Shown here in pieces: positions 1 through 9,668 of a stretch of 42,839 nucleotides of DNA. The number at the start of each line of letters is the position of its first letter. The stretch's first letter is position 1. The position numbers and the translations under genes were made by a program. The notes under the pieces are model-generated. The model was not told the origin of the DNA. It searched no databases and was given only the letters and a program-made list of their open reading frames with translations. This DNA is from Paucimonas sp. (GTDB lineage: Bacteria > Pseudomonadota > Gammaproteobacteria > Burkholderiales > Burkholderiaceae_D): positions 1 to 42,839 of the forward strand of contig JAQGMC010000027.1 of NCBI GenBank assembly GCA_028292545.1, read 5' to 3'.

Positions 1-578
1 CGGCCATCGTTCCAGACCCACAGGTATTCCGTGCCGGTCGATTTTTTCTGGGCAAGGACAACGCCGTCCCCATACGACACGGGATGATAAGTATCCAGCC
101 CGACCAGGCTGCGCCCGAATACGATGCTCGTGCCATCGGCTTGGATGATTTCAACCATGCCATTGCGGGCATCGAGCAGGGTTTCATAGCTGAGCCGCCA
201 CCCTTTTCCAATGAGGCCGGGCCGGTCGTCCCGGCCGCCGCGTCCGCTGTTGTAATGGCGGATGATTTCCAGGCCCAGCACGCCGGGAAGCGGCGCAAGA
301 TCCACTTCCTGCTGGTACTTGTTGCCAGTGATGAGGTTGATCGGGTTGCCGCCTCCCTGGTTGGTGCCCGAGGCATTGCCCTGGCTGGCCACGCCCGCGC
401 CGCCGCAAGGTGAGCCGGAACCGACGCTGGCGCTGCAGCATTCCCTGCTCGGATCGCAGGCCGCTTGTGCCGGCGCCGCCGCCAAGATCGATAACAACAG
501 CAGGCATCCAGCCAGCAAGCTGGCCATGCGCGAACGGTGTAATCGATCCAGGATTGCGGGCATGTTCATGTCATCCAT
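1..578 (-). CDS. RHS/YD-repeat family secreted protein, N-terminal part (cut by window edge)
   Basis: Reading the minus strand from 578 leftwards gives an open frame with no stop before the window edge, so only about the first 190 residues are present. The start is either the ATG at 578 or the one at 569; neither has a clear ribosome binding site. The N-terminus is a signal peptide: basic residues, a leucine-rich core and an AAAPAQA-type cleavage site near residue 36 (counted from 569). A Cys/Gly/Ser-rich stretch follows, then NPINLITGNKYQQEVDL and the GKGWRLSYE region. This is the pattern of the DUF6531 domain that opens RHS/YD-repeat polymorphic toxins and wall-associated proteins. The YD repeats and any C-terminal toxin lie outside the window. 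The gene begins 24 bases after the TadE-OmpA gene on the same strand, so the two probably form one transcript. Confidence 0.8.
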   Translation of the reverse strand, partial: MDDMNMPAILDRLHRSRMASLLAGCLLLLSILAAAPAQAACDPSRECCSASVGSGSPCGGAGVASQGNASGTNQGGGNPINLITGNKYQQEVDLAPLPGVLGLEIIRHYNSGRGGRDDRPGLIGKGWRLSYETLLDARNGMVEIIQADGTSIVFGRSLVGLDTYHPVSYGDGVVLAQKKSTGTEYLWVWNDG

Positions 579-602
579 TCGTGATTGATCGAAGTGGCGT
601 CA

Positions 603-1808
603 TCAGTTTGCAAACATGATCTCGACCCGGCGGTTCGGCGCCAGGCAGTCTTTCTGCGCCTGGCCAGTGGGGGGGCAATCGGACAAGAGCTTCCTGGGGC
701 TTTGCGCACCCTGGCCGCGGGTCGCGATTGGCTTGGCGGGAAAGCCGTGGCTTTGCAGGTAGTCGCGCACCGCGTTGGCACGGTCCAGCGAGAGCTTGTT
801 GTTATCGAAGCCGGGCGTTGCCAGTTGGTCGGTGTAACCGGTCAAGGTGACGGAGGCGAAGGTCTTGTTCCTGGCAGTGGCGATCCAGTCGTCGAGCGCG
901 GTTTTGCCCGCAGCTGTGAGTACGCTTTTGCCAAACTCGAATGAAAGGTCGGCCATCAAGGTCTGGACGGTCGCAAGCCCAGGACACGGCACGCCGCTGC
1001 CGTCGCCGCCGCCGCCGCCCAAGGGTGGTCCTTGCGTGGTGCAGCCAATGGTGAGGCAATTTGGCGGCGCAATATCGGGCTCCACCGGATCACCCGGATT
1101 CACCGGCTTGCCGCCATTGCCCAAGCCTGGCGTCGACACATTGCCATCCTCTACCGCATCGCTTTGCATCTGCACCGTTACATGGCTGACCACGGGAATG
1201 CGGCCCGCTTTGACGAGGCGGGTGTAGAGCGGATCGTTCTTGGGATCGAACCAGTTCAGGTAGGTCGTATAGACCAGCCCCATCAATGGCACCTTCGGCG
1301 CGTAACCATGCGTGATGCGCAGCTTGAGCAGGTTCGCGTCTTGTATGTTCTGGCCGGAATTGGTTTTGATGATCCCCGGATCCTTGAATGCCAGGTTGCT
1401 GTTCGGTATGGCGCGCGCCTGGTATTTCTGTTCAAGCGCCGGATCGCTCCAGTCGAGGAAGCTTTCCCGGGTGGGGTTCAGCAGCGCGATATCGACATGC
1501 GACATGTCCGCGTCGGCCCGGTCGCGAGCCTGGGTGAGTTCGACTTCGTTGCGTCCACCGCCGTACAGCGGGACCAGCGCGCCGACATAGGCATCGCGCA
1601 CAGTCTTGAAGCGCGCATTCCCCATGCTGCCGGCCCGTGCTGCAATGAAGCTGGCATGGTTTAACTGGTTCTTGGCAAAGAACAGCATGCCGTACTGCAG
1701 GATGGCCAGGCCCATCAGCGCCAGCAGCGGGCCGACGACGGCAAATTCGATCATGGCCACGCCGGCCTGGCGCCAGCTGGGATGCGCGGCCTGCGGACGC
1801 CGCTTCAT
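603..1808 (-). CDS. TadE-like / OmpA-like fusion protein
   Basis: 401 residues with an unusual domain order. Residues about 15-55 are a TadE-like N-terminus: a basic segment, then GVAMIEFAVVGPLLAL with the invariant Glu early in one hydrophobic helix, then an Asn/Ala-rich amphipathic part. This is typical of TadE/TadG pseudopilin-like proteins. Residues about 60-220 are an extracytoplasmic region of unknown fold. A Pro/Gly-rich linker (about 225-280, with a run of five Gly) leads to an OmpA-like peptidoglycan-binding domain (about 285-401) with SFEFGKSVL, LTGYTDQ, LSLDRANAVRDYL and a closing NRRVEIMF. The likely role is an inner-membrane-anchored protein that grips peptidoglycan. Its ATG overlaps the stop of the upstream remnant (ATGA), and the RHS gene follows 24 bases downstream. 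No other tad genes are visible. Domain calls are strong; the role is inferred. Confidence 0.85.
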   Translation of the reverse strand: MKRRPQAAHPSWRQAGVAMIEFAVVGPLLALMGLAILQYGMLFFAKNQLNHASFIAARAGSMGNARFKTVRDAYVGALVPLYGGGRNEVELTQARDRADADMSHVDIALLNPTRESFLDWSDPALEQKYQARAIPNSNLAFKDPGIIKTNSGQNIQDANLLKLRITHGYAPKVPLMGLVYTTYLNWFDPKNDPLYTRLVKAGRIPVVSHVTVQMQSDAVEDGNVSTPGLGNGGKPVNPGDPVEPDIAPPNCLTIGCTTQGPPLGGGGGDGSGVPCPGLATVQTLMADLSFEFGKSVLTAAGKTALDDWIATARNKTFASVTLTGYTDQLATPGFDNNKLSLDRANAVRDYLQSHGFPAKPIATRGQGAQSPRKLLSDCPPTGQAQKDCLAPNRRVEIMFAN

Positions 1809-2009
1809 GGCTGCAGCCCGCGCTGGTTCACATGCAGCAGCACGCCGTACACGCTGTCCACTTTGTCTGCCAAAGCCTTACCCCCCATTCTGATTGCCGG
1901 GCGAGCCGCGCGATGCAAAGGTCGCCGTCCTGCGCTTTGCTTGCGGGCACCCGCGTCATGGCCGGCACGGTGAGGAACTCTTTTGCACGATCTCGTGAAG
2001 CTGGTCGAA
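1805..2009 (-). pseudogene. Probable frameshifted small gene just upstream of the TadE-OmpA gene
   Basis: The last part, about 27 codons ending GLQP and TGA at 1805, has GC-rich third positions and overlaps the next gene's ATG as ATGA, which is typical of translational coupling. Its frame has no good start. Adding one G to the six-G run at 1881-1886 joins it to an upstream frame reading DGDLCIARLARQSEW. Adding one A to the A run at 1981-1984 joins that to a third frame reading FDQLHEIV. Together this gives one smooth reading of about 68 codons. A stop lies just upstream of 2009 in that frame. The two breaks fall in homopolymer runs, so this is either a decayed gene or base-calling error. I do not recognise the family; by context it may be a partner of the TadE-like protein. 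Confidence 0.35.
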
Positions 2010-2169
2010 CCTTGTTTATTCGGCCGGCTGGGAGGGGAGCTTGTGCTTGCTGGTGTTCGACCGGATTGTCGATTTCCTTTGGTTGATACGGGAGCGTTGA
2101 CCAAGCCGCGGTCCGCGCCGGGCGTTGGCGGCGGGCCTGGCCGCCGAAAAAGCTGACCGCGGCCCAGAC

Positions 2170-4059
2170 CTAGTAGCGATCTTGTTCCGGCAGTGTCTGG
2201 TACACCGCTTGCAGGTATTGACCCATTTCCGCGGCAATATCCCAGGCGCGATTGACCTGGTCCCATGTGGGCTTGACGCCCAGCACCAGCAGGAGGCGCA
2301 CCAATTCCCGCGAGCCGCTATCGATCGCCCGATCGAGCCGGCTTTTCACGCTGCGGTATTCGCCCAGGGCCGGATCTGTCAACAAGGTGCGCAGATATTC
2401 CGGACGCGCCTGCACCAGCGCCTGGACCAGTTCGTCCGAGCGCAAGCTGATTGCGTGATCCATGAATTCACCGGCTCGCTCCGGCGTCACCAGGTCGCGC
2501 CAGCCGCGATTGCACAGCTGCAGCAGCCGTTTGAAACCTGTGGCCGACCATGTGGCCAGCAGCGCCTGGCGCAGCACGTCGTCGTCAGGCTGATGCGCTG
2601 CCAAACACGACGACAGCGCCGCCAGGTTGTGCTCCGCAAGCGCTGCCAGCAGCGCCGCCGGGTGCGCGTCAATCCAGTCTGGTTGGGGCAAAGCGCCCTT
2701 GTGCACCAGTTTGCCGATCCACGTCGCCGAGCCGGCAAGCATCGCGCGTCGCAATTCATCATCCACCAGGCTGGCGCTAGCCGGGTTCAGCTTCTTTGCG
2801 GCCAAAAGTCCGGCCAGCGCAGGGTCGCGCTCGGCCAGCAAGTCATACGCCAGTGGCGCAGAGCAGACTGCGGCGTGCTGGCGCAGGCTGCGCAGGTTCT
2901 TGTGCAATACATCCGCCGGTATCGCATTGAGCACGGTCGTCAAGCGGCGTGGCTTGGCGCCGATCACGCCCGCGGCCAGCGCAAGCAAGTCCTCGTCGGC
3001 GCAGAGGTGAACCAAGCGCCGGAAAATGGGCCGGAACGCCTTGTCCGCGCGGCAGGCCAGTCTGGTCAGGTGCAGTACAAGGGCGCGCGAAATGCCGGTC
3101 GCGAGATGGGGAACAGCGTCCGCCAGGAAGAGGACTGCATCTGCATCCAGCAGCTTCATGCAGGCGCTCACCAGGGCGCCGGGATCAAGGCGCGCGCCTT
3201 GCCTGAGCAGTCGGGCCAGGGCACCGCTATCCTTGGCCAGCACTGCCAGCATGGCCGGGCTGCGCCCGCCAGCGTCGACTGCATCGGGCCGCGCGCCGGC
3301 CTTCAGCAGCAAGTCGACCAGCGCAAGGTCATGAATTTCCACCGCTATGCAAAGCGGGGTGCGGCCGGCGCTGTCGCAGCGGTCCAGCATTGCCGCATCC
3401 TGCGCGCTTGCCGCTTCACACAGCTTTACGATGTGCGCCCGGGGCGCGCCAGCGGCTATTGCCATCGTCAACGATTGCTCCTGTGGCTGGGGAGCCAGCG
3501 CCTTGGGTAGGTCATTGTCTTGCGGGCCTGCGCCGGCGGCACGGGCCTGTTCCGTGGCACGGGCGGAGTCCAGGATCGTTTGCGCCAGCAGCGCGGCAAG
3601 CGTGGTAACCGGGCTTTCCACTGCTTGCAGGATGGCCGGGTCGCCGCCGCTTTCCCGTGGACTGCTGTCATCGCTGTCGGCGCCGCCGACGGTGCTTGGA
3701 ATGCGCACGCTGCTGCTGGTGCCGGCCAGGCCGGACACGCTTGGGTGGTGGGCGGTGCTGTGCATCATCAGGGCCGGGCTGGAACGGCTTGTCACAAGCC
3801 CGTGGACCGTGCCGCTTGCCGCGTTAGTTGCCGTGGTGCTGAGACCACTGTTCGGCATCATCGGAACACGTCGCTCGAAGCGCTTTGGCTCTCGCAGCCG
3901 CGGATGGAAGTTGCCCGGGCTTGGCACCTCTTGCTGCGCGCCGGAAGTGGCGGCCGCGGCGGACTCGGCAGTATTGGCGACGAGGGGCTGTCGTGCCGGG
4001 CCGGTGTTGGGGCTCGGGGCAACGCCGCGCGGCGAATGGTTTGTTGCATTGGTGTCCAT
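2170..4059 (-). CDS. Ankyrin-repeat protein
   Basis: 629 residues. About the first 140 are low-complexity and rich in Ser, Thr, Pro, Ala and Asn, with no signal peptide or membrane segment. Residues about 225-292 hold recognisable ankyrin repeats: DSAGRTPLCIAVEIHDLALV followed by DLLLKAGARPD, then GGRSPAMLAVLAKDSGALAR followed by LLRQGARLD. The remaining 330 residues are helical and Leu/Ala-rich, with degenerate ankyrin-like units near the end (RELVRLLLVLGVKPTWDQV at about 585-605). Ankyrin repeats bind other proteins and are common in bacterial proteins delivered into eukaryotic cells, but also occur in periplasmic and cytosolic proteins. A disordered Ser/Pro-rich N-terminus without a Sec signal would suit a type III or IV substrate; this is inference, since no secretion genes are seen. 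The gene stands alone between the dapE side and the TadE-OmpA side. Confidence 0.8.
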   Translation of the reverse strand: MDTNATNHSPRGVAPSPNTGPARQPLVANTAESAAAATSGAQQEVPSPGNFHPRLREPKRFERRVPMMPNSGLSTTATNAASGTVHGLVTSRSSPALMMHSTAHHPSVSGLAGTSSSVRIPSTVGGADSDDSSPRESGGDPAILQAVESPVTTLAALLAQTILDSARATEQARAAGAGPQDNDLPKALAPQPQEQSLTMAIAAGAPRAHIVKLCEAASAQDAAMLDRCDSAGRTPLCIAVEIHDLALVDLLLKAGARPDAVDAGGRSPAMLAVLAKDSGALARLLRQGARLDPGALVSACMKLLDADAVLFLADAVPHLATGISRALVLHLTRLACRADKAFRPIFRRLVHLCADEDLLALAAGVIGAKPRRLTTVLNAIPADVLHKNLRSLRQHAAVCSAPLAYDLLAERDPALAGLLAAKKLNPASASLVDDELRRAMLAGSATWIGKLVHKGALPQPDWIDAHPAALLAALAEHNLAALSSCLAAHQPDDDVLRQALLATWSATGFKRLLQLCNRGWRDLVTPERAGEFMDHAISLRSDELVQALVQARPEYLRTLLTDPALGEYRSVKSRLDRAIDSGSRELVRLLLVLGVKPTWDQVNRAWDIAAEMGQYLQAVYQTLPEQDRY

Positions 4060-4183
4060 AAGATACCGATCTCCAGGTCATGAATGCGCCGCCCGACATG
4101 CAGGCGGGCTGGCTGGCGCACTGCGTTCCATTACCTGTGGCGGAGTTCCTCTGGGCGGTTGAATGTTTTCGCGAGTTACGAGA

Positions 4184-4219
4184 GAGGGTTTTCCCTCATC
4201 GTCTATCGGACTAAGTCCG
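4184..4219. promoter_or_regulatory. Pair of palindromes upstream of the ankyrin gene
   Basis: GAGGG-TTTT-CCCTC at 4184-4197 and the perfect palindrome CGGACTAAGTCCG at 4207-4219 lie 10 bp apart, about 125-160 bp upstream of the ankyrin gene's ATG. Two close symmetrical sites upstream of a single gene suggest dimeric regulator binding. The regulator is unknown; no -35/-10 pair was assigned. Confidence 0.4.
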
Positions 4220-4452
4220 GTAAGCGTTTGCGTGGCGCTTCGCCCAGGGCAAAGCGCACCGGTATGGGTTGGTAGTCCAGCTATCGGGGTGAGCAGTTCG
4301 GCTATCTATTTGCCGGGACGCGAGGCTTGCTGAAGGTCCGCGAAAACCGGCGCCGCGCACAGGTTCAGCAGCCGGACCATGGCCCGCGATCCAGTTCAAT
4401 CGCCAGGTTCAAGTGCTGAGGGGTCAACGTGGCTGGCACGGCGCTACGGCAG

Positions 4453-4490
4453 CCCTGCCTCTCAAAGGCAGGGACAGGGTGGGGGAAGGC
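4453..4490 (-). repeat. Dispersed hairpin repeat, copy A
   Basis: The sequence forms an 8-bp stem CCCTGCCT / AGGCAGGG (4453-4460 and 4466-4473) with a 5-base loop. Read on the minus strand it aligns with 41581-41620: both have CCCCACCCT, then CCCT, then TTGA in the loop, then a GGG-rich closing arm. It is probably one of many genomic copies of a REP-like element. Confidence 0.5.
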
Positions 4491-4608
4491 GTGCCTGACC
4501 AGGGCCACAGCCCGTTCAAACACGCGGCATGCTGCGGCCATGCCGTAACGAGGGGAAGGATGCACGATGCTGCGTAGTCCAGCGCCGCAGGGTCACCGCT
4601 GCTGCTCT

Positions 4609-6095
<1,487 letters not shown>

Positions 6096-6122
6096 GGTTT
6101 TGCAGCCGGCTCGCAGCCAGCC

Positions 6123-7259
6123 TCAGACGTTGAGCGTGAATTCGGTGAAGGTGGCGCTGTCGTCGCGCGCGGGTGCGGCTTCTTCTTTCTTTTCTTCTTT
6201 GCTGGCCTGGTTGCTCAAGAGCCAGTAGAGGTTGGTCGCAGAATCTGCATTGGCCAGCGCTTCTTCCTGCGTGACCAGGCCGTCGCGTATCAATTGCAGC
6301 AGCGCGTGCTCGAAAGTCTGGGAGCCGGGCGACAAGCTTTTTTCCATCGCTTCCTTGACCTGGCCCAGTTCGCCCTGCTCGATCAGTTCGGCGACATGGC
6401 GCGTGTTGAGCATCACTTCCACCGCGGCGCGGCGGCTGCCGTCGATGGCGCGCACCAGGCGCTGCGACACGATGGCTTTCAAGGTGGCAGCCAGGTCGGG
6501 CAGCAAAGAAGCCCGGCTTTCCAGCGGAAAGAAATTGATGATGCGGTTCAGCGCCTGGTAGCTGTTATTGGCGTGCAGCGTCGCCACCACCAGGTGGCCG
6601 GACTGGGCATAGGCCAGCGCCGCGCCCATCGTATCCTTGTCGCGGATTTCGCCGATCAGGATGCAGTCCGGCGCCTGGCGCAATGCGTTTTTCAGCGCAA
6701 TCTGCAAGCTGGCGGCATCGGTGCCAATCTCGCGCTGGTTCACGATCGATTTCTTGTTTACGAACATGAATTCGACCGGGTCTTCCAGCGTCAGGATATG
6801 GCTGGCACGGTTGATGTTGCGATGGTCGAGCATGGCCGCGATCGTGGTCGACTTGCCGGAGCCAGTCGAGCCCACCACCAGCAGCAAGCCGCGCTTCTCC
6901 ATGATCAGCTCGCCTAATACATCGGGCAGGCGCAGGTCGGCCAGGCGCGGCACGGTGCTGGGGATATAACGGAATACGGCCGAGGGCGCGCCGCGCTGGG
7001 TGAAGGCGGACAGCCGGAAGCTGCCGACGCCTTCGACCGGAATGCCCATGTTGAGCTCGTTATTGCGCTCCAGCTCTTTCAGGCGTTCTTCGGAGACGAC
7101 TTCGGCCAGCAGCGCCAGGATGGAATCGCGGTCCATCTTTTGCTGGTTCACCGGGATCATGTTGCCATTGATCTTGACCTGCACCGGTGAATTGATGGAC
7201 ATGAAAAGGTCAGATGCACCCTTGTCCTTCATCAGTTGGAACAGCCGTTCCATCGCCAT
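6123..7259 (-). CDS. pilU: Type IV pilus retraction ATPase, PilU type
   Basis: 378 residues of the PilT/PilU secretion-ATPase family. Walker A GSTGSGKST lies at about 130-138, Walker B ILIGEIRD at 200-207 and the His box HLVVATLHANN at 222-232. The C-terminus carries a Lys/Glu/Ala-rich tail ending FTEFTLNV, which favours PilU over PilT. PilU is a hexameric cytoplasmic ATPase that assists PilT in depolymerising type IV pili for twitching and DNA uptake. It has a good ribosome binding site (GGGGAGGACGAT before the ATG). It stands apart from other pilus genes, between dapD and yffB. Its presence implies pilT and a pilus system elsewhere in the genome. Confidence 0.92.
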   Translation of the reverse strand: MAMERLFQLMKDKGASDLFMSINSPVQVKINGNMIPVNQQKMDRDSILALLAEVVSEERLKELERNNELNMGIPVEGVGSFRLSAFTQRGAPSAVFRYIPSTVPRLADLRLPDVLGELIMEKRGLLLVVGSTGSGKSTTIAAMLDHRNINRASHILTLEDPVEFMFVNKKSIVNQREIGTDAASLQIALKNALRQAPDCILIGEIRDKDTMGAALAYAQSGHLVVATLHANNSYQALNRIINFFPLESRASLLPDLAATLKAIVSQRLVRAIDGSRRAAVEVMLNTRHVAELIEQGELGQVKEAMEKSLSPGSQTFEHALLQLIRDGLVTQEEALANADSATNLYWLLSNQASKEEKKEEAAPARDDSATFTEFTLNV

Positions 7260-7301
7260 ATCGTCCTCCCCAGGCCCTTGACTTGATTTCCCAGCATCGC
7301 A

Positions 7302-7316
7302 GCCTGCTCAGCAGGC
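7302..7316. repeat. Perfect 15-bp palindrome between dapD and pilU
   Basis: GCCTGCT-C-AGCAGGC lies in the 85-bp gap between the dapD stop and the pilU start. It has no T-tract after it. It may be an mRNA stem between cistrons or a binding site; nothing decides between them. Confidence 0.35.
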
Positions 7317-7344
7317 GCCATGCTTGGCTGCGCCCAGTGTAATG

Positions 7345-8169
7345 CTAGTCGCGCAGCAATTCGTTAATGCCGACCTTGGCGCGTGTCTTGGCGTCCACAC
7401 GCTTGACGATGACGGCGCAATACAGGCTGTATTTGCCATCGGCCGAGGGCAGGTTGCCGGACACGACCACCGAACCGGCCGGAATGCGGCCATAGCTGAC
7501 TTCGCCGGTGGCGCGGTCATAGATCTTGGTCGACTGACCGATGTACACGCCCATCGAGATCACCGAGTTTTCTTCAACGATGACGCCTTCGACCACTTCA
7601 GAACGCGCGCCGATGAAGCAATTGTCTTCGATGATGGTGGGATTGGCTTGCATCGGTTCCAGCACGCCGCCGATGCCAACGCCGCCCGACAAGTGCACAT
7701 TCTTGCCGATCTGGGCGCAGGAGCCGACGGTAGCCCAGGTATCGACCATCGTGCCTTCATCGACGTAGGCGCCGATGTTGACATAGGAAGGCATCAGCAC
7801 CACATTCTTGCCGATGAAGCAGCCGCGGCGCGCAACTGCGGGCGGCACCACGCGGTAACCGCCGCGGGCGAAATCGTCTGCGGTGAAGTTGGCGAACTTG
7901 GTCGGCACCTTGTCATAGAACTGCAGTTGCCCGCCAGCCGGCATGGGCAGGTTGTCTTCGAGGCGGAAGGAAAGCAGCACGGCTTTCTTGATCCACTGGT
8001 TCACGGTCCAGCCGCCTTCGCTTTTCTGCGCCACGCGGATTGCGCCACTGTCGAGTTCAGCCAGCACATGGGCGACCGCTTCGCGCACTTCGGCAGGCGC
8101 GGCTTTGGGCGAGATGGAGGCGCGGTCTTCCCAAGCCTGGTCGATGATGGTCTGCAGTTGTGCGGTCAT
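7345..8169 (-). CDS. dapD: Tetrahydrodipicolinate N-succinyltransferase
   Basis: 274 residues from the ATG at 8169 ([16 protein letters not shown]), which matches the family's usual start. An open frame continues upstream to 8316 but has no family similarity. DapD transfers succinate from succinyl-CoA to tetrahydrodipicolinate, the step before DapC. The central part shows the hexapeptide repeats of a left-handed beta-helix: [40 protein letters not shown] and [19 protein letters not shown]. It is a cytosolic trimer. It lies downstream of dapC on the same strand after an 89-bp gap. Confidence 0.97.
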   Translation of the reverse strand: MTAQLQTIIDQAWEDRASISPKAAPAEVREAVAHVLAELDSGAIRVAQKSEGGWTVNQWIKKAVLLSFRLEDNLPMPAGGQLQFYDKVPTKFANFTADDFARGGYRVVPPAVARRGCFIGKNVVLMPSYVNIGAYVDEGTMVDTWATVGSCAQIGKNVHLSGGVGIGGVLEPMQANPTIIEDNCFIGARSEVVEGVIVEENSVISMGVYIGQSTKIYDRATGEVSYGRIPAGSVVVSGNLPSADGKYSLYCAVIVKRVDAKTRAKVGINELLRD

Positions 8170-8258
8170 GTTGTGGTTTGCTTGTTGGATGTGAAGTAAG
8201 GGAAATGTGCTTGTATTTGTATTCGTGCATGGGGCGCTGCGACGGCCCCGCGCCGTGT

Positions 8259-9464
8259 TCAGGCTGTCTTCGCCTTTTTGCAAAAGTCGACGATGCGCTG
8301 CGCCGCTTCCAGGCATTCTTCCACTTCGGCCACCAGCGCCATGCGCACGCGGCCGCTGCCAGGATTGATGCCATGCGCATCGCGCGCCAGGAAGCTGCCC
8401 GGCAAAACCGTCACATTATATTCGGCGTACAAACGCTGGGCGAAGCTGGTGTCGGACATGCCCAGGCCATCGACCCGCGCCCACAGGTAAAAACCGGCGT
8501 CGGGCAAATCCACATCCAGCACTTGCTGCAGGAGTGGCGTCACCTGGCTGAACTTGGCCTGGTATTTGGCGCGGTTCTCGCGCACATGCAGTTCGTCATT
8601 CCAGGCCAGCACCGAAGCCGCCTGCACCGGCGGGCTCATCGCGCCGCCATGATAGGTGCGGTAGAGCAGGAATTTCTTCAGGATTTCGGCGTCGCCAGCC
8701 ACGAAGCCGGAACGCATGCCGGGCACGTTGGAACGCTTGGACAGGCTGCTGAACGTGACCAGCCGCGGATAACCGGCGCGGCCCAGTTTGTGGGCCGCTT
8801 CCAGGCTGCCCAGCGGCGCTTCCGGCTTGAAGTAGATTTCGGAATAGCACTCGTCGGCCGCAATCACGAAGCCGTAACGGTCAGACAGGGCAAACAGTTC
8901 GCGCCAGTCATTGAGCGTCAGCACCGCGCCGGTCGGATTGCCGGGTGAGCAAACGTACAACAATTGCACCCGCTCCCAGACGCTGGATGCCACGCTGGAA
9001 AAATCCGGTGCGAAATTGCGCGCCGGGTCTGAATTCACGAAGTAAGGCGTGGCGCCCGACAGGAAGGCGGCGCCTTCATATATCTGGTAGAACGGATTCG
9101 GGCACACGACCACCGCTTCACGGCGGTTGTCGATGACAGTCTGGGCGAAAGAAAACAGCGCTTCGCGCGAACCATTCACCGGCAGCACCTGGGTCAATGC
9201 ATCGAGGGCCGGCAAGTCGTAGCGGCGCGCAAGCCAGCCGGCGATTGCTTCGCGCAGCGCTGGCGAACCGGCAGTGGCGGGATAGGAAGCCAGGCCATCC
9301 AGGCTGGCAGCCAATCCTTGCTGGATAAAGGGCGGCGTCGGATGCTTGGGCTCGCCGATGCCCAGGCTGATGGCCTTGAACCCGCTCGCAGGCTGGTGCG
9401 GCGCGAACAACTGGCGCAGCTTCTCGAAAGGATAGGGTTGCAGCTTGTCGAGCAGGGGATTCAC
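8259..9464 (-). CDS. dapC: Succinyldiaminopimelate transaminase
   Basis: 401 residues from a GTG at 9464 (family start [18 protein letters not shown]). A longer open frame runs upstream to 9950 but crosses the divergent smc gene and is not credible. DapC is a class I/II PLP aminotransferase that converts N-succinyl-2-amino-6-oxopimelate to N-succinyl-LL-diaminopimelate using glutamate. Visible motifs are SPGNPTG (173-179), the AADECYSE segment (Asp and Tyr contact PLP) and the Schiff-base lysine in [16 protein letters not shown] (Lys243). The gene lacks an obvious ribosome binding site, and a minus-strand TATAAT about 30 bp upstream suggests a very short leader. It is divergent from smc. Confidence 0.95.
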   Translation of the reverse strand: MNPLLDKLQPYPFEKLRQLFAPHQPASGFKAISLGIGEPKHPTPPFIQQGLAASLDGLASYPATAGSPALREAIAGWLARRYDLPALDALTQVLPVNGSREALFSFAQTVIDNRREAVVVCPNPFYQIYEGAAFLSGATPYFVNSDPARNFAPDFSSVASSVWERVQLLYVCSPGNPTGAVLTLNDWRELFALSDRYGFVIAADECYSEIYFKPEAPLGSLEAAHKLGRAGYPRLVTFSSLSKRSNVPGMRSGFVAGDAEILKKFLLYRTYHGGAMSPPVQAASVLAWNDELHVRENRAKYQAKFSQVTPLLQQVLDVDLPDAGFYLWARVDGLGMSDTSFAQRLYAEYNVTVLPGSFLARDAHGINPGSGRVRMALVAEVEECLEAAQRIVDFCKKAKTA

Positions 9465-9492
9465 AGTGGCGGCGGGTCGAAAGGAAGGCCGT

Positions 9493-9498
9493 ATTATA
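9493..9498 (-). promoter_or_regulatory. Candidate -10 box for dapC
   Basis: A perfect TATAAT on the minus strand lies 29 bp upstream of the GTG start of dapC. The -35 position is GC-rich and not consensus-like, so the promoter would need help or a different -35. Confidence 0.35.
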
Positions 9499-9626
9499 GC
9501 CGCGGCTTGCGGGGCTGGCCCGCACTGTCGGCTGCCTTGTCGCCGGCACCGCCGCCTGCCCGGCCACCGGCGCCTTGCCGGGCGGCGCGCCGATCCGGCG
9601 CCGGTGGCGGAGGGTAAAAATGCCGA

Positions 9627-9635
9627 TGTTATGAT
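9627..9635 (+). promoter_or_regulatory. Candidate extended -10 promoter for smc
   Basis: TGTTATGAT on the plus strand fits an extended -10 (TG-n-TATGAT). No good -35 is present. It would give a short leader before the GTG at 9669, where AGGGG serves as ribosome binding site. Confidence 0.35.
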
Positions 9636-9668
9636 TGGCGTTTGACGTTCCCACGTGCAGGGGCATCC

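Larger units (their letters stand above)
4060..4608. other. Spacer of 549 bp between the ankyrin gene and dapE
   Basis: I see no convincing gene here; the open frames are short and unlike known proteins. The left half is the upstream region of the ankyrin gene and contains two palindromes (listed separately). The right half contains a hairpin inside a dispersed repeat that also occurs at 41581-41620. The base composition is slightly more AT-rich near 4160-4215 than in the flanking genes. Confidence 0.6.

Noticed and set aside
2125..3510. 461-codon open frame on the plus strand
   Set aside because: It is antisense to the ankyrin gene, Gln/Arg-rich and without motifs.
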